A stretch of 64,000 nt of DNA from SXWH01 sp038239865 (GCA_038239865.1 JBBSEI010000006.1:30120-94119); one strand, 5' to 3'. Shown: positions 24,044 to 32,869, counted from the stretch's first letter. Program-made: numbers and translations. Notes: generated from the letters alone by a model not told the origin.

Positions 24044-24394
24044 TCACGCGTCTTTGCGGATCTTTCCGCCCCACGACAAAATCCGCGCCTTCGCCCCGGC
24101 GGCTTCGGCCTCGGGGACCTGGTGATTTTTCACGTAGCAAATGCTGAGGCTGCTCCACGCGAGCTGATCGTTCGGGCGCAGCTCCGTGTTTTTCAGCGCG
24201 GCCGGGATCGCCTCCGCGGACCTCCCGAGCTTCATCAGCGCCATCGCGAGCGCGTGCCAGGCATCGGCAAAGTCGGGCGCGAGTTCCGTGCAGCGCCGGT
24301 ATTTTTCCACCGCGACATCGAGGTCGCCGAGGGCGAGATCGCCGTTCGCGTCGTCGAAGAGCGCCTCGAGTTCGGGTGAAAGTTCAGACGGCAT
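24044..24394 (-). CDS. Small TPR protein
   Basis: 116-residue protein with three TPR units (ALGDLDVAVEKYRRCTELAP, ADAWHALAMALMKLGRSAEA, QLAWSSLSICYVKNHQVPEA). No signal peptide, so cytoplasmic. ATG at 24394 is used because the longer frame to 24481 adds a low-complexity Arg-rich stretch. It begins 17 bases after the PPIase gene ends on the same strand, so co-transcription is likely. Function unknown. Confidence 0.7.
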   Translation of the reverse strand: MPSELSPELEALFDDANGDLALGDLDVAVEKYRRCTELAPDFADAWHALAMALMKLGRSAEAIPAALKNTELRPNDQLAWSSLSICYVKNHQVPEAEAAGAKARILSWGGKIRKDA

Positions 24395-24411
24395 GCGGGC
24401 GCCGGTGCGGC

Positions 24412-25932
24412 TCAGAGCCCGAGGGCACCGAGACCTTTGGCGGGCTTGAGCCCCGCGGCTTCCCGGCGATCGGCGAGCCATGCCTCGAAGGCCATCATCT
24501 GCCGCGAAGACTGGATCTGCGCCGCGATGCCCGCGGTCGCTTCGGTCATCCCCTTTTCATCCACGGCGGGACGCTGATCGACATGCACGATGAGCGCGGC
24601 TCCCGCGGTCGGGATCACGTCGCTCACATCGCCGGGCGCGAGCTTGCGCGCCGCAGACTGGATCACCTCCGCGTACTCCGTGCCGGGGGGCACGCGCTGC
24701 GTCATCGAGAACGCCGGGAACGCCACCACCGCGACGCCGAGCGGCTTTGCGGCCTCGACAAATGACTGCGCATTTTTGCGCGCCTCGACGAGTTTGCCGC
24801 GAATCGCGCGCGCCTTTTCCATCATCGCCGTGTCCGCCTTTTCGCCGATGAGTTCGTCCTCGAGTTGCTTGCGCACCTTGTCGAGCGGGAGCTGCTCCGG
24901 CGGTTTCGTTTCCTTGAAAGCGAGGACGTAGGTGCCTTTGTCGAGCGCGATGTGTTTGCTGTATGGCTTGTCCTTCGTGAGTTCAAAAGCCGCCTCCGCC
25001 GCGGCCGGCGATCCTTCGAGTTCCGCGGGGCCCGCGTCGCGTGCGAAAAATTCCTTCGTCTCGCCCACCGTCGCGCCGGCGGCTTTCGCGGCTTCGTCAA
25101 AATTAGTGCCCGGCTTTTGCACCGCCGTCGCGAAGTCGTACGCCGCGTTCGCGAGCTTCTGCAGCTCCTCGGTCTTCTTTGCTTCCTCCATCGGCTTGCC
25201 GTCCGCCGTCGGCGGCAGCGCGAAGGCGGCGAAGCGCACCTTGCGCGTCTCGGCCGACTTCAGGAATTCCTTTTTCTCCTCGTAGCGCTTTTTGATTTCC
25301 TCCTCCGTCACCTTCTGCGCGGAGCGAAAATCGGCGGACTTCAGGACCACGTACGAAGCTTCCGTGCTGAGCCGCTCGCGGATGAACTCGTCCTTAATTT
25401 CCGCCGGCGTCGGCGGGATCGTCGAAGCGAGCAACGCCGCGATTTTCCGCACGCGCACCTCGGCGATGAGGAACTGCTCGATCTGCGTTTTGCTGAATCC
25501 TTCCGGCATCAGCAACTGTTGTACGACGAACTCAAATCGGTTCGCGTCAAACTTCCCGTCCGGTCCGACGAACGCCCGCGTGATCGCGAGCTGCTGCTCG
25601 ATTTCCGCCTGCGTGGCGGTGATGCCGAGCGCATTCGCCTCGCCCTCGAAGAGCAGCGAATTTTCCACGCCCTCGGGCGAAATTTTCCCAAACATCGAAC
25701 CCGGATCCATGAGCTGCGCGTACGCTCCGCCGAGCCGAGCGTGGATTTGCATCACGCGGCCTTCGTGCTGCCACGTCTCGACGCTCACGGGCTTGCCGCG
25801 GATGACGGTCACGGGCTTGCTGTTGCCGTTTTTTGAATACCAGCTCGGCGTCCACCAGACGAAGGTGATGATGACGAGCGCCGTCACCAAAATCATGATG
25901 GGCTGACTGAATCTGCGGAGGAGCGTGACCAT
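24412..25932 (-). CDS. Membrane-anchored SurA/PpiD-like peptidyl-prolyl isomerase
   Basis: 506-residue protein. An N-terminal membrane helix (LRRFSQPIMILVTALVIITFVWW) is followed by a SurA_N-type helical chaperone domain (about 60-220) and a C-terminal region (about 220-500) with the helix and strand pattern of PpiD-like proteins. The order resembles PpiD, an inner-membrane-anchored periplasmic chaperone. The parvulin active site cannot be placed with confidence, so isomerase activity is inferred. ATG at 25932 is chosen as the start just before the membrane helix. It diverges from the TPR-ExbB operon across 92 bases. Confidence 0.8.
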   Translation of the reverse strand: MVTLLRRFSQPIMILVTALVIITFVWWTPSWYSKNGNSKPVTVIRGKPVSVETWQHEGRVMQIHARLGGAYAQLMDPGSMFGKISPEGVENSLLFEGEANALGITATQAEIEQQLAITRAFVGPDGKFDANRFEFVVQQLLMPEGFSKTQIEQFLIAEVRVRKIAALLASTIPPTPAEIKDEFIRERLSTEASYVVLKSADFRSAQKVTEEEIKKRYEEKKEFLKSAETRKVRFAAFALPPTADGKPMEEAKKTEELQKLANAAYDFATAVQKPGTNFDEAAKAAGATVGETKEFFARDAGPAELEGSPAAAEAAFELTKDKPYSKHIALDKGTYVLAFKETKPPEQLPLDKVRKQLEDELIGEKADTAMMEKARAIRGKLVEARKNAQSFVEAAKPLGVAVVAFPAFSMTQRVPPGTEYAEVIQSAARKLAPGDVSDVIPTAGAALIVHVDQRPAVDEKGMTEATAGIAAQIQSSRQMMAFEAWLADRREAAGLKPAKGLGALGL

Positions 25933-26024
25933 TGTTTTTTGAAAAAATCGCGGAAGTTGTTGCGTCGTACCGTTCGGGTTGCGTAGCGTTTGCGCCACGA
26001 TTTCCCCGTCTGAAGACAAGAGTC

Positions 26025-26825
26025 ATGAAGCTAAGTTTTCCCCTCCCAGCGCTGCAACTCCTTTCTGCTTTCCTCGTCACTTGCGCCGCGCTCGTCACGC
26101 CGCAACCCGCATTTTCGCAGGCTCCGGCCGCAGGTCCGGACAACGTGATTTTGAAGCCCGCATCCGCGACGGCGCAGCCACAGCAGCTCGTGAATGTCCT
26201 CGTCGTCGCCGTCCGCGGGACGAAGGTCGCGATCAAAAATGCGCAGGGTGAAATCAGCTACGATCTCGCGCAGATCCAGGAAGTGCGCAAAGCCGCGCCG
26301 CCGGAATTTGCGCAGGGCCAGCGCGCGATCGAGGCGGGGAAACTCGACGAGGCGCTGCCGCTGATCAAAGGCGTGGCCGATCGCTACAAGGGCCTGCCCG
26401 TCGCGTGGGCGAGCGATGCGACCGCGACACTCGGGAACATTTATATCGGCCTCGGCAAACTCCCGGAGGCCGAAGCTGCGTTCAACGATTTTCAGAAAAC
26501 TTATCCCGCCGCCGGCTCGAATGCGACGAGCGTGGGCAAGGCGCGCCTCGCGGCGGAACGCGGCAATTTCGCGGAAGCGAAAACCATCGCCGAGCCGATC
26601 GTCGCCGATGCGCTCACCAAAAAAACCGTCACGCGCGCCGAGAGTCAGCTCTACGGGCAGGCCTTTTACATCCTCGGAAAAGTCGCCGAGGGAGAGGGAA
26701 AACTCCCCGAGGCGATGGAAAATTATTGCCGCACCGTCGCCATCTTCTATCAGGAGCGCTCGGTCGTGACCGAGGCGCAAAAGCGAATTGACGCGCTCCG
26801 CCAAAAAGGCATTACGACACCGTAA
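26025..26825 (+). CDS. Secreted TPR protein of the ExbB/ExbD operon
   Basis: 266-residue exported protein. Signal peptide (ALQLLSAFLVTCAALVTPQP then AFSQA), then TPR-like helices (GQRAIEAGKLDEALPLIKG, LGNIYIGLGKLPEAEAAFND, YILGKVAEGEGKLPEAMENY). First gene of the operon with ExbB (36 bases downstream) and two ExbD genes. In Tol/Pal-like systems a periplasmic TPR protein (YbgF/CpoB) works with the energy transducer; this one may play such a part, by inference only. Start at the ATG at 26025, which begins the signal peptide. Confidence 0.78.
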   Translation: MKLSFPLPALQLLSAFLVTCAALVTPQPAFSQAPAAGPDNVILKPASATAQPQQLVNVLVVAVRGTKVAIKNAQGEISYDLAQIQEVRKAAPPEFAQGQRAIEAGKLDEALPLIKGVADRYKGLPVAWASDATATLGNIYIGLGKLPEAEAAFNDFQKTYPAAGSNATSVGKARLAAERGNFAEAKTIAEPIVADALTKKTVTRAESQLYGQAFYILGKVAEGEGKLPEAMENYCRTVAIFYQERSVVTEAQKRIDALRQKGITTP

Positions 26826-26861
26826 CAACTCCCCTCCCCGCGCAGAAACGACCTTTTCACC

Positions 26862-27758
26862 ATGCTCAAAAACAAACTCCGCCGTCTCCTCCCGTTCCTC
26901 CTGGCTCCCGCGCTCGCGATTTTATCCGCGGCCACCGCCTCCGCACAGGAGCACGCGAAGCAGGAAAGCGTCATCACCACCATTCTTCACAGTGGTGCGA
27001 TGGGCATCTTCATCTGGATCTGCATCCTGACCACTTCGGTGATCATGGTGACGCTCATCATCCAGCTCGCCCTCTCGATGCAAAAGGCCAAGCTCGCCCC
27101 GCCGCCGCTCGTGGACAGCCTGCGCCAGCTCATCGGCTCGGGCAATTACCAGGAGGCCTGGGAGACCTGCAACGCGAATAAGAACTACCTCGCCAACGTC
27201 CTCAAGGCCGGCCTCGGCCGCATCGGCCGCGGCAAGGACGCCGTCGAGGGCGGCCTCTCCGAGCACGGCCTCCGCGAAGCAACTCTGCTCCGCACGCGCA
27301 ACAGCTACCTCTCCGTCATCGGCGTCGTCTCGCCGATGATCGGACTGCTCGGCACCGTCATCGGAATGATGGGCGCCTTTTCCGTCCTCGGCGCCTCCGG
27401 CATGGGCAACCCGAAGGAACTCGCCGGCAAAATTTCCGAAGTGCTCCTCGCCACCGCGAGCGGCCTCTTCATCGCGATTCCCGCATTCGTCGCCTACTAC
27501 ATTTTCCGCAACATGTCGCAGGCCTCCATCGTCCATGCCGACGACATCGTGAACACGCTCATCATGGACGTCCCGTACGAGGAACTCGCCGGAATGCAGG
27601 TCGGTGAAAATTTCGCCGCCGCCGGCATGCCGCAGCAATCCATGCGCGCACCGGTCGCAGCCGCAGCCGCCGCCGCCGCGAGCTGCCCGGTCTGCGCCGG
27701 CAATGTCACTGTCGGCCAGTCCCCCTGCCCGCACTGCGGCTCCGTGCTGAGCTGGTAG
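26862..27758 (+). CDS. MotA/TolQ/ExbB proton channel with C-terminal zinc ribbon
   Basis: 298-residue inner-membrane protein that would form the proton channel powering an envelope motor. A cleavable signal (to about residue 27) is followed by one membrane helix (GIFIWICILTTSVIMVTLII), a cytoplasmic loop, and two more helices, including VVSPMIGLLGTVIGMMGAFSV, the family channel motif. The C-terminus, after an Ala-rich linker, ends in two CxxC pairs (C275/C278 and C289/C292), a zinc ribbon that is not part of classical TolQ or ExbB. The gene is in an operon with a TPR protein and two ExbD proteins. Confidence 0.92.
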   Translation: MLKNKLRRLLPFLLAPALAILSAATASAQEHAKQESVITTILHSGAMGIFIWICILTTSVIMVTLIIQLALSMQKAKLAPPPLVDSLRQLIGSGNYQEAWETCNANKNYLANVLKAGLGRIGRGKDAVEGGLSEHGLREATLLRTRNSYLSVIGVVSPMIGLLGTVIGMMGAFSVLGASGMGNPKELAGKISEVLLATASGLFIAIPAFVAYYIFRNMSQASIVHADDIVNTLIMDVPYEELAGMQVGENFAAAGMPQQSMRAPVAAAAAAAASCPVCAGNVTVGQSPCPHCGSVLSW

Positions 27759-27768
27759 AAATTTTCCC

Positions 27769-28248
27769 ATGGCGCACAAGACACACGCCCAGCTCTCCCG
27801 CGCCGCCACGCGCGTCCTGCCAGAAGAGGATCCGGAATTTCAGATCGCCCCGATGATTGATATTCTCCTCGTGCTGCTCGTGTTCTTCATGTCCATCGCC
27901 ACCGAGCAGGTGCTGCAGGTGAGAAAGGAAGTCATCCTCCCCATGGCCAAGGAGGCAAAGCCGCCCGACGCCAAGGAGGCGAAAATGAGCGAACTGATGC
28001 TGAACCTCACCTGGAACGAACTCGCCAACACCGGCTCGATCATCGTGGACGACAAGGTGATCGACGCCAGCGTGCTCGCCGAGTTGATCCGCCGGAAAAA
28101 GGAAATCAACAAGGACCTCCGCGTCATCATCCGCGCCGACAAAAGCGCGAAGTACGCCTACGTCCGCTCCATCATGGTCGCCATGGGCGCCGCCGGCGTG
28201 CCGAACGTCACGTTCAGCGCCGTGGACAAGGAGATGCAGCCCCAATAA
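27769..28248 (+). CDS. ExbD/TolR family protein, first copy
   Basis: 159-residue partner of the ExbB-like channel. One membrane helix near residues 25-45 (FQIAPMIDILLVLLVFFMSI) contains the protonatable Asp of the family (MID). The periplasmic C-terminal domain (RRKKEINKDLRVIIRADKSA, then YVRSIMVAMGAAGVPNVTFS) matches ExbD/TolR. Starts 10 bases after the channel gene. Confidence 0.92.
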   Translation: MAHKTHAQLSRAATRVLPEEDPEFQIAPMIDILLVLLVFFMSIATEQVLQVRKEVILPMAKEAKPPDAKEAKMSELMLNLTWNELANTGSIIVDDKVIDASVLAELIRRKKEINKDLRVIIRADKSAKYAYVRSIMVAMGAAGVPNVTFSAVDKEMQPQ

Positions 28249-28280
28249 CCCTCAACCCAAACTAGAAAGGACCAACCCAT

Positions 28281-28697
28281 ATGGCCGGAGGAGGAGGCGG
28301 AGAAGGCGGAGATTTCGGATTTCAAATCGCACCCATGGTGGACGTGGTGTTCGTGCTGCTGCTGTTTTTCATGGCCAGCGCCGGGCAAAATATCACCGAG
28401 GGATTTTTTCAGATCGGCCTGCCGAGCCGTGCGGAGGGCGGAAATGAGAAGCCGATCGTCCCCATCGTCGTGGACGTGGATCAGCTCGGAAATGTCTTCG
28501 TGAACGGCAACCCAATGTCCGGCAGCGTGAAGGATCGGGAACTGAAGCAGCTCACGGAATTCCTCGCCGGCGCGATGAAAGCCTCGCCCGAAGATCCCGT
28601 GATCGTGCGGCCCAACATGGAGGCCCGGCACGAGCGCGTCGTGGACGTGCTGAACGCCTGCCGCGTGGCCCACGTGCAAAAGCTGACCTTCGGCTGA
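28281..28697 (+). CDS. ExbD/TolR family protein, second copy
   Basis: 138-residue second ExbD/TolR. The membrane helix IAPMVDVVFVLLLFFMA carries the Asp, preceded by a Gly/Glu-rich start (MAGGGGGEGGDFGF). The C-terminal domain ends VVDVLNACRVAHVQKLTFG. AAAGGA lies nine bases before the ATG, a strong ribosome site. Two dissimilar ExbD genes behind one ExbB are typical of Verrucomicrobiota and Planctomycetota and suggest a mixed complex. Last gene of the operon. Confidence 0.92.
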   Translation: MAGGGGGEGGDFGFQIAPMVDVVFVLLLFFMASAGQNITEGFFQIGLPSRAEGGNEKPIVPIVVDVDQLGNVFVNGNPMSGSVKDRELKQLTEFLAGAMKASPEDPVIVRPNMEARHERVVDVLNACRVAHVQKLTFG

Positions 28698-28749
28698 TGC
28701 CCGGACATCAGCCGCGCCGCGTCGGTCCGCCGCGCATCCTGCGCGGGAA

Positions 28750-29610
28750 ATGAACGGCGCGACCTTTCTCCTCGGCGGCGACCTCCCCGTGCATCGCCTC
28801 GGCTACGGCGCGATGCGGCTCTGCGGGCAGCCGGGGAATTTCGGCCCGTTCGCCGACTGGGCTGCGGGTGAAAAACTCCTGCGCCGCGCCGCCGAACTCG
28901 GCGTGAATTTTTTCGATACCGCCGAGGCATACGGCCCCGGCAACAACGAGGAGATCATCGCCGCCGCGCTGCACCCGTACGTGGACGGACTCGTCATCAC
29001 GACGAAAGGCGGCGTCACGAAAACTTCGCCGACAACCGTCTTCCCCGATGGCCGCCCGGAAAATCTCCGCCGCGCATGCGAAGCGAGCCTGCGCCGTCTG
29101 CGACTTGACCGGATCGATCTCTACCAGCTTCACCGCCCCGATCCGAAAGTGCCAATCGCCGATTCCGTCGGCACCCTCGCCGCCCTGCGCGCCGAGGGCA
29201 AAATCCGCCACATCGGCCTCTCGAATGTCACGCTCGCCCAGATCGGGGAAGCCCGTGCCATCGTCCCGATCGTCTCCGTGCAAAACCGCTACAATCTCCG
29301 CGAGCGCGGTGCGGACGATGTCCTCGATTTTTGCACGCAAAATGAAATCGCCTTTCTCCCATACGGCCCACTCGGCGCGCAGCCCTTCGAGCGCAATGCC
29401 CCGCTCACCGCGCCCTCCGGATCACTCGCCGCCGTCGCCTCACGACTCAGCGCCACGCCCGCGCAGATCGCGCTCGCGTGGCTGCTGCACCGCGCGCCGA
29501 ATGTCATCGCCATCCCCGGCACAACGACGCTTTCGCACCTTGAGGAAAACATCGCTGCCGCGAAAATCGCGCTCACGCCCGACGACCTCGCCGCTCTGAA
29601 AACCGAGTGA
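28750..29610 (+). CDS. Aldo/keto reductase
   Basis: 286-residue NAD(P)H-dependent aldo/keto reductase, a TIM barrel. The catalytic tetrad is visible: D in FFDTAEAYG, the Tyr four residues on, K in VITTKGGV, and H in YQLHRPDP. The family NADP-binding end (VIAIPGTTTLSHLEEN) is present. Length is normal for the short AKR subgroup. The substrate is unknown. Its stop overlaps a possible GTG start of the next gene. Confidence 0.93.
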   Translation: MNGATFLLGGDLPVHRLGYGAMRLCGQPGNFGPFADWAAGEKLLRRAAELGVNFFDTAEAYGPGNNEEIIAAALHPYVDGLVITTKGGVTKTSPTTVFPDGRPENLRRACEASLRRLRLDRIDLYQLHRPDPKVPIADSVGTLAALRAEGKIRHIGLSNVTLAQIGEARAIVPIVSVQNRYNLRERGADDVLDFCTQNEIAFLPYGPLGAQPFERNAPLTAPSGSLAAVASRLSATPAQIALAWLLHRAPNVIAIPGTTTLSHLEENIAAAKIALTPDDLAALKTE

Positions 29611-29642
29611 CTCGCCCGCGCGCTGCCCTAGCCTGCCCGCCC

Positions 29643-30104
29643 ATGACGCCCGAACAACGCTTCGCCGAACTCCGCCTCGAACTCCCGCCAGCGCCGAAAC
29701 CCGTCGCCGTGTACAAGCCCCTCGTCGTCGCCGGCAACATGGCCTACGTCTCCGGCCACGGCCCGCTGCGCGCGGACAAAACGCTCATCACCGGCGTCGT
29801 CGGGCGCGACCTCGATCTCGATGCCGGCAAAGCCGCCGCGCGGCAGGTCGGCCTCGCCATCCTCGCCACGCTCCGCGCGGAACTCGGCAGTCTCGACCGC
29901 GTCGCGCGCCTCATCAAAGTGCTCGGCATGGTGAACACCGCGCCCGACTTTTTCGATCACCCGAAAGTGATCAACGGCTGCTCCGAACTCTTCGCCGAAA
30001 TCTGGGGCGCCGAAGATGGCGTCGGCGCGCGCAGCGCCGTCGGCATGGGCCCGCTCCCCGGAAATATCGCCGTGGAAATCGAGGCCATTTTTGAGCTGCG
30101 CTGA
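29643..30104 (+). CDS. RidA/YjgF family protein
   Basis: 153-residue protein of the RidA/YjgF superfamily, which hydrolyse reactive enamine/imine intermediates of amino-acid metabolism. Conserved parts: KPLVVAGNMAYVSGHGPLRA, AARQVGLAILATLRAELGSL, RVARLIKVLGMVN and the C-terminal VEIEAIFE. It is the longer (about 150 residue) subtype. ATG at 29643 is preferred; a GTG at 29607 would overlap the AKR stop as GTGA and add 12 non-conserved residues. Confidence 0.88.
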   Translation: MTPEQRFAELRLELPPAPKPVAVYKPLVVAGNMAYVSGHGPLRADKTLITGVVGRDLDLDAGKAAARQVGLAILATLRAELGSLDRVARLIKVLGMVNTAPDFFDHPKVINGCSELFAEIWGAEDGVGARSAVGMGPLPGNIAVEIEAIFELR

Positions 30105-30118
30105 GGCGCTGAGCGCCA

Positions 30119-30160
30119 TGCTGAATTTTGAATTTTGGGTTTTGAATTCTGAATTTTTCC
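30119..30160 (+). repeat. Heptamer tandem repeat (TTTTGAA-type)
   Basis: Six consecutive 7-base units in exact register: TGCTGAA, TTTTGAA, TTTTGGG, TTTTGAA, TTCTGAA, TTTTTCC. AT-rich in a GC-rich genome. It lies 15 bases after the RidA gene stop codon. Confidence 0.7.
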
Positions 30161-30272
30161 GCGCCGCCGACGCCAGTGTGCTGCGCGGCGGGCCTCGTGT
30201 TTCAAGAAATCATGGAGCCAAAATCAGAGTCAGAAATCTCTTCTGCGAATCGCAAAATCTCCCGGTTCCGCA

Positions 30273-30300
30273 AAATCTGAAATCTTAAATCTTAAATTCC
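30273..30300 (+). repeat. Heptamer tandem repeat (AAATCTT-type) abutting a start codon
   Basis: Four 7-base units in register: AAATCTG, AAATCTT, AAATCTT, AAATTCC. The last unit ends one base before the permease ATG, so no Shine-Dalgarno sequence is visible in the usual place and this tract is the leader. Confidence 0.7.
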
Positions 30301-30301
30301 G

Positions 30302-31729
30302 ATGACCTCCCAGGACTCGACCCTCATCACCCTCGCACTCGCGTCCGTCGTGCTGCTCGTCGTGCTCGTCACACGCTGGAAAGTAAACGCCTTCATCGCG
30401 CTCACGGTTTCCTCCCTTCTCGTCGGCGCCGGCGCGGTTACGATGAAGATTTCTGCGCCCAACTCGAAGGATCCTCTCAGCATGTTTTCCGTCGTCGAAA
30501 TTTTCGGCACCGGACTCGGCAAAACGCTCGGCAACATCGCCGCACTCATCGGCCTCGGCACCATGCTCGGCCGGCTGCTCGCGGAAAGCGGCGGCGCCAA
30601 TGTGCTCGCCAAAAGGTTCACCGCATTCTTCGGCCCGAAGCGCGTCGTGTGGTGCGTCATGGCGCTCGCCATCGTCGTCGGCCTGCCGACGTGGATGGCC
30701 GTCGGCCTCGTGCTGCTGCTCCCCGTGCTCATCAGCCTCACGCACGAGACGAAGGAACCCTTCCTCAAACTCGCCATCCCGCTCATCTCCTGCATGAGCG
30801 TGATGCACGGCCTCATGCCGCCGCACCCCGGCCCGGTCGCCGCGATGGGCGCATTTCGTGAAGCGGGATTTTCGCCAAACATGGGCATGATTCTCCTCTG
30901 GGGATTTCTCATCGGCCTGCCGACAGCCTTCATTGCCGGTCCGATTTTCGCACGCCGGGCCGTGCGCCTCGTATCCGCCGAAGCGCCGCCGATGCCCGTG
31001 CTCACGGACCGCGCCCACATCACGCCGCCGCCCTTCGGCCTCACGCTGTTTTCGATCATGCTCCCGATCATGCTCATGCTCGTGGACACGGTCGCGAAAA
31101 TCACGATCCCCGCCGTCGCCGCGCAGCGCACGGAATTGCAGACGACGCTGCTCAACGTCGCGAGCTTCGCCGGCCACAGCACCGTCGCGCTGCTCGCCTC
31201 GGTGCTCTTCGCCTCGTGGTCGCTCGGCACGCGCTGCGGCTACACGACGGCGAACGTGCTGAAGTTTGTCGATCAAAGCATCGCCACCGTCGGCCTCACG
31301 CTGCTCGTCGTCGGCGGCGGCGGCGGATTCGCCGCCGTGCTGCGAGACGCCGGCGTCGCCGCGGCGATGGGCAAACTTGCGACCGGGCTCGGCCTGCCGG
31401 TGCTGCTTTACGGCTGGCTGATCGCCGCCTTCATCCGCGTCGCCACCGGCAGCGCCACCGTGAGCATCATGACCTCCGCCGGCCTCGTCGCGCCCGTGCT
31501 CGCGAATTATCCGAACACGAATGTCGAACTCCTGATCATCGCCATCGGCTGCGGCTCACTTTTCCTCTCGCACCTGAACGACGGCGGCTTCTGGATCGTG
31601 AAAGACTCCCTCGGCCTCACCGTTTCGCAAACGCTGCGGACGTGGACGATCACCGAGACGATCATCGGCATCATGGGCCTCCTCTTCACCCTCGCCGTCC
31701 ACGCCGCGTGGCAGGCGCTGCACCGCTGA
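30302..31729 (+). CDS. GntP-family gluconate/sugar-acid permease
   Basis: 475-residue membrane protein with about 12 hydrophobic helices, of the GntP (gluconate:H+ symporter) family. Conserved: GLGKTLGNIAALIGLGTMLG, the short MPPHPGPVAA loop in the middle, TCGY-type re-entrant region, and GSATVSIMTSAGLVAP plus HLNDGGFW near the end. Substrates in the family include gluconate, fructuronate and similar acids; which applies is not known. No obvious ribosome site: the heptamer tract at 30273-30300 fills the space before the ATG. A sugar-acid-like SDR gene is 330 bases downstream on the other strand. Confidence 0.9.
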   Translation: MTSQDSTLITLALASVVLLVVLVTRWKVNAFIALTVSSLLVGAGAVTMKISAPNSKDPLSMFSVVEIFGTGLGKTLGNIAALIGLGTMLGRLLAESGGANVLAKRFTAFFGPKRVVWCVMALAIVVGLPTWMAVGLVLLLPVLISLTHETKEPFLKLAIPLISCMSVMHGLMPPHPGPVAAMGAFREAGFSPNMGMILLWGFLIGLPTAFIAGPIFARRAVRLVSAEAPPMPVLTDRAHITPPPFGLTLFSIMLPIMLMLVDTVAKITIPAVAAQRTELQTTLLNVASFAGHSTVALLASVLFASWSLGTRCGYTTANVLKFVDQSIATVGLTLLVVGGGGGFAAVLRDAGVAAAMGKLATGLGLPVLLYGWLIAAFIRVATGSATVSIMTSAGLVAPVLANYPNTNVELLIIAIGCGSLFLSHLNDGGFWIVKDSLGLTVSQTLRTWTITETIIGIMGLLFTLAVHAAWQALHR

Positions 31730-31775
31730 CGGAAACCAGACGATCACGCTCGCTCGTCCGCCGCAACGGCAACCG

Positions 31776-32012
31776 CTACGATTTTGAAGCGCGTCCCGCT
31801 CTGGATGATTCGACCTCGAGCGCTGTGATCAAAAAAACATCAAGCGTGTACGTTTCGTCCTTCAAACCAAAAACATTCACGATGCGTCCGCTGGGAGACA
31901 TGGACAAAAAGTCCGGGTGCGGCACACGGATCGTCTTGTTTCCGGGCAGATAAATTTTGAAAGGCTTGAACGGCACGGCGTGCCACAACTCTCGGATGCG
32001 GGTTGCAGTCAT
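31776..32012 (-). CDS. Small conserved hypothetical protein
   Basis: 78-residue protein (MTATRIRELWHAVPFKPFKI, then PGNKTIRVPHPDFLSMSPSG). The PFKPFKI and HPDFLSMSPSGR pattern matches a family of small hypothetical proteins seen in planctomycete, verrucomicrobial and other genomes; no function is known. No signal or membrane segment. It lies between the permease and the SDR gene, on the SDR strand, 44 bases after the SDR-proximal promoter region would end. Confidence 0.65.
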   Translation of the reverse strand: MTATRIRELWHAVPFKPFKIYLPGNKTIRVPHPDFLSMSPSGRIVNVFGLKDETYTLDVFLITALEVESSRAGRASKS

Positions 32013-32056
32013 GCGCTCATCTTTGCATGGCGCGCTTTTCCACGCAAGAACCGCCG

Positions 32057-32869
32057 TCAGATCGTCTGCGCGAGATACCCGCCATCCACGACGATGTCCG
32101 CGCCGGTGACGAAACTCGACGCCCCGTGCGCCGCGAGGAATACCGCGGCGCCGATCAGTTCGTGGCTTTCGCCGAAGCGCTTCATCGGCGTGTGCCCGAT
32201 GATCGCCTGCGTGCGCGGCGTCGGCGATCCATCGTCATTGAAAAGCAGCTTCCTGTTTTGCTCCGCGGGAAAAAATCCGGGCGTGATCGAATTCACGCGC
32301 ACGCCCTTCGCCGCCCATTCGCGCGCGAGGAACATCGTGAGGCTGAGCACCGCCGCCTTGCTCGCGGAATACGCGACGACGCGCGACAGCGGAATGCGCG
32401 CGCTCGCGCTCGCGATGTTGATGATCGAGCCGCGCCCGCGCCCGCACATCGCGGGGCCGAATTCCTGACTCGGCAGCAGCACGCCGCCGACGACGTTCAT
32501 GTCGAAATTCGCGCGCCAATCCTCGATCGTAATCGCCTCGATCGGCCGCTCGGGCGTCACCGTCACCTTCGGATCATTTCCGCCCGCGGCATTCACGAGA
32601 ATCGTCGGCGCCCCAAGCACCGCCGCCACCGCCTCGTGCGCATCGTGCAGGCTCGCTTTGTCCATTGCATCCGCCGCAAAAAATTCCGCCGTCCCGCCCG
32701 CCGCGCGAATGGCCTTCACCCGCGCCTGACCGCGCTCCGCATTGCGCCCGAGCACCGCGATTTTCGCCCCCGCCGCCGCGAGGCCATCCGCCAGCGCGCC
32801 GCCGAGGACACCAGTCGCGCCGATGACGACGGCGACTTCATTCGAGAGATCAAAAAGTGATGTGCTCAT
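32057..32869 (-). CDS. SDR-family oxidoreductase, probably sugar-acid related
   Basis: 270-residue classical short-chain dehydrogenase/reductase. Cofactor motif GATGVLGG at about residues 18-25, NAAGGN at about 95-100, and the catalytic Ser then YxxxK (ASARIPLSRVVAYSASKAA). The C-terminal GITPGFFPAEQNRKLL-like segment (PGFFPAEQNRKLL) is typical of D-mannonate oxidoreductase-type SDRs, an inference that fits the neighbouring sugar-acid permease. ATG at 32869 is used because the longer frame adds only a non-conserved 12-residue leader. Confidence 0.85.
   Translation of the reverse strand: MSTSLFDLSNEVAVVIGATGVLGGALADGLAAAGAKIAVLGRNAERGQARVKAIRAAGGTAEFFAADAMDKASLHDAHEAVAAVLGAPTILVNAAGGNDPKVTVTPERPIEAITIEDWRANFDMNVVGGVLLPSQEFGPAMCGRGRGSIINIASASARIPLSRVVAYSASKAAVLSLTMFLAREWAAKGVRVNSITPGFFPAEQNRKLLFNDDGSPTPRTQAIIGHTPMKRFGESHELIGAAVFLAAHGASSFVTGADIVVDGGYLAQTI

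Noticed and set aside
29607..29642. GTG start of the RidA gene at 29607
   Set aside because: It would give a GTGA overlap with the AKR stop, but the added 12 residues are not conserved; the ATG at 29643 fits the family better.
30119..30301. CRISPR array from the heptamer repeats
   Set aside because: Units are 7 bases with no spacers, and no cas genes are present.
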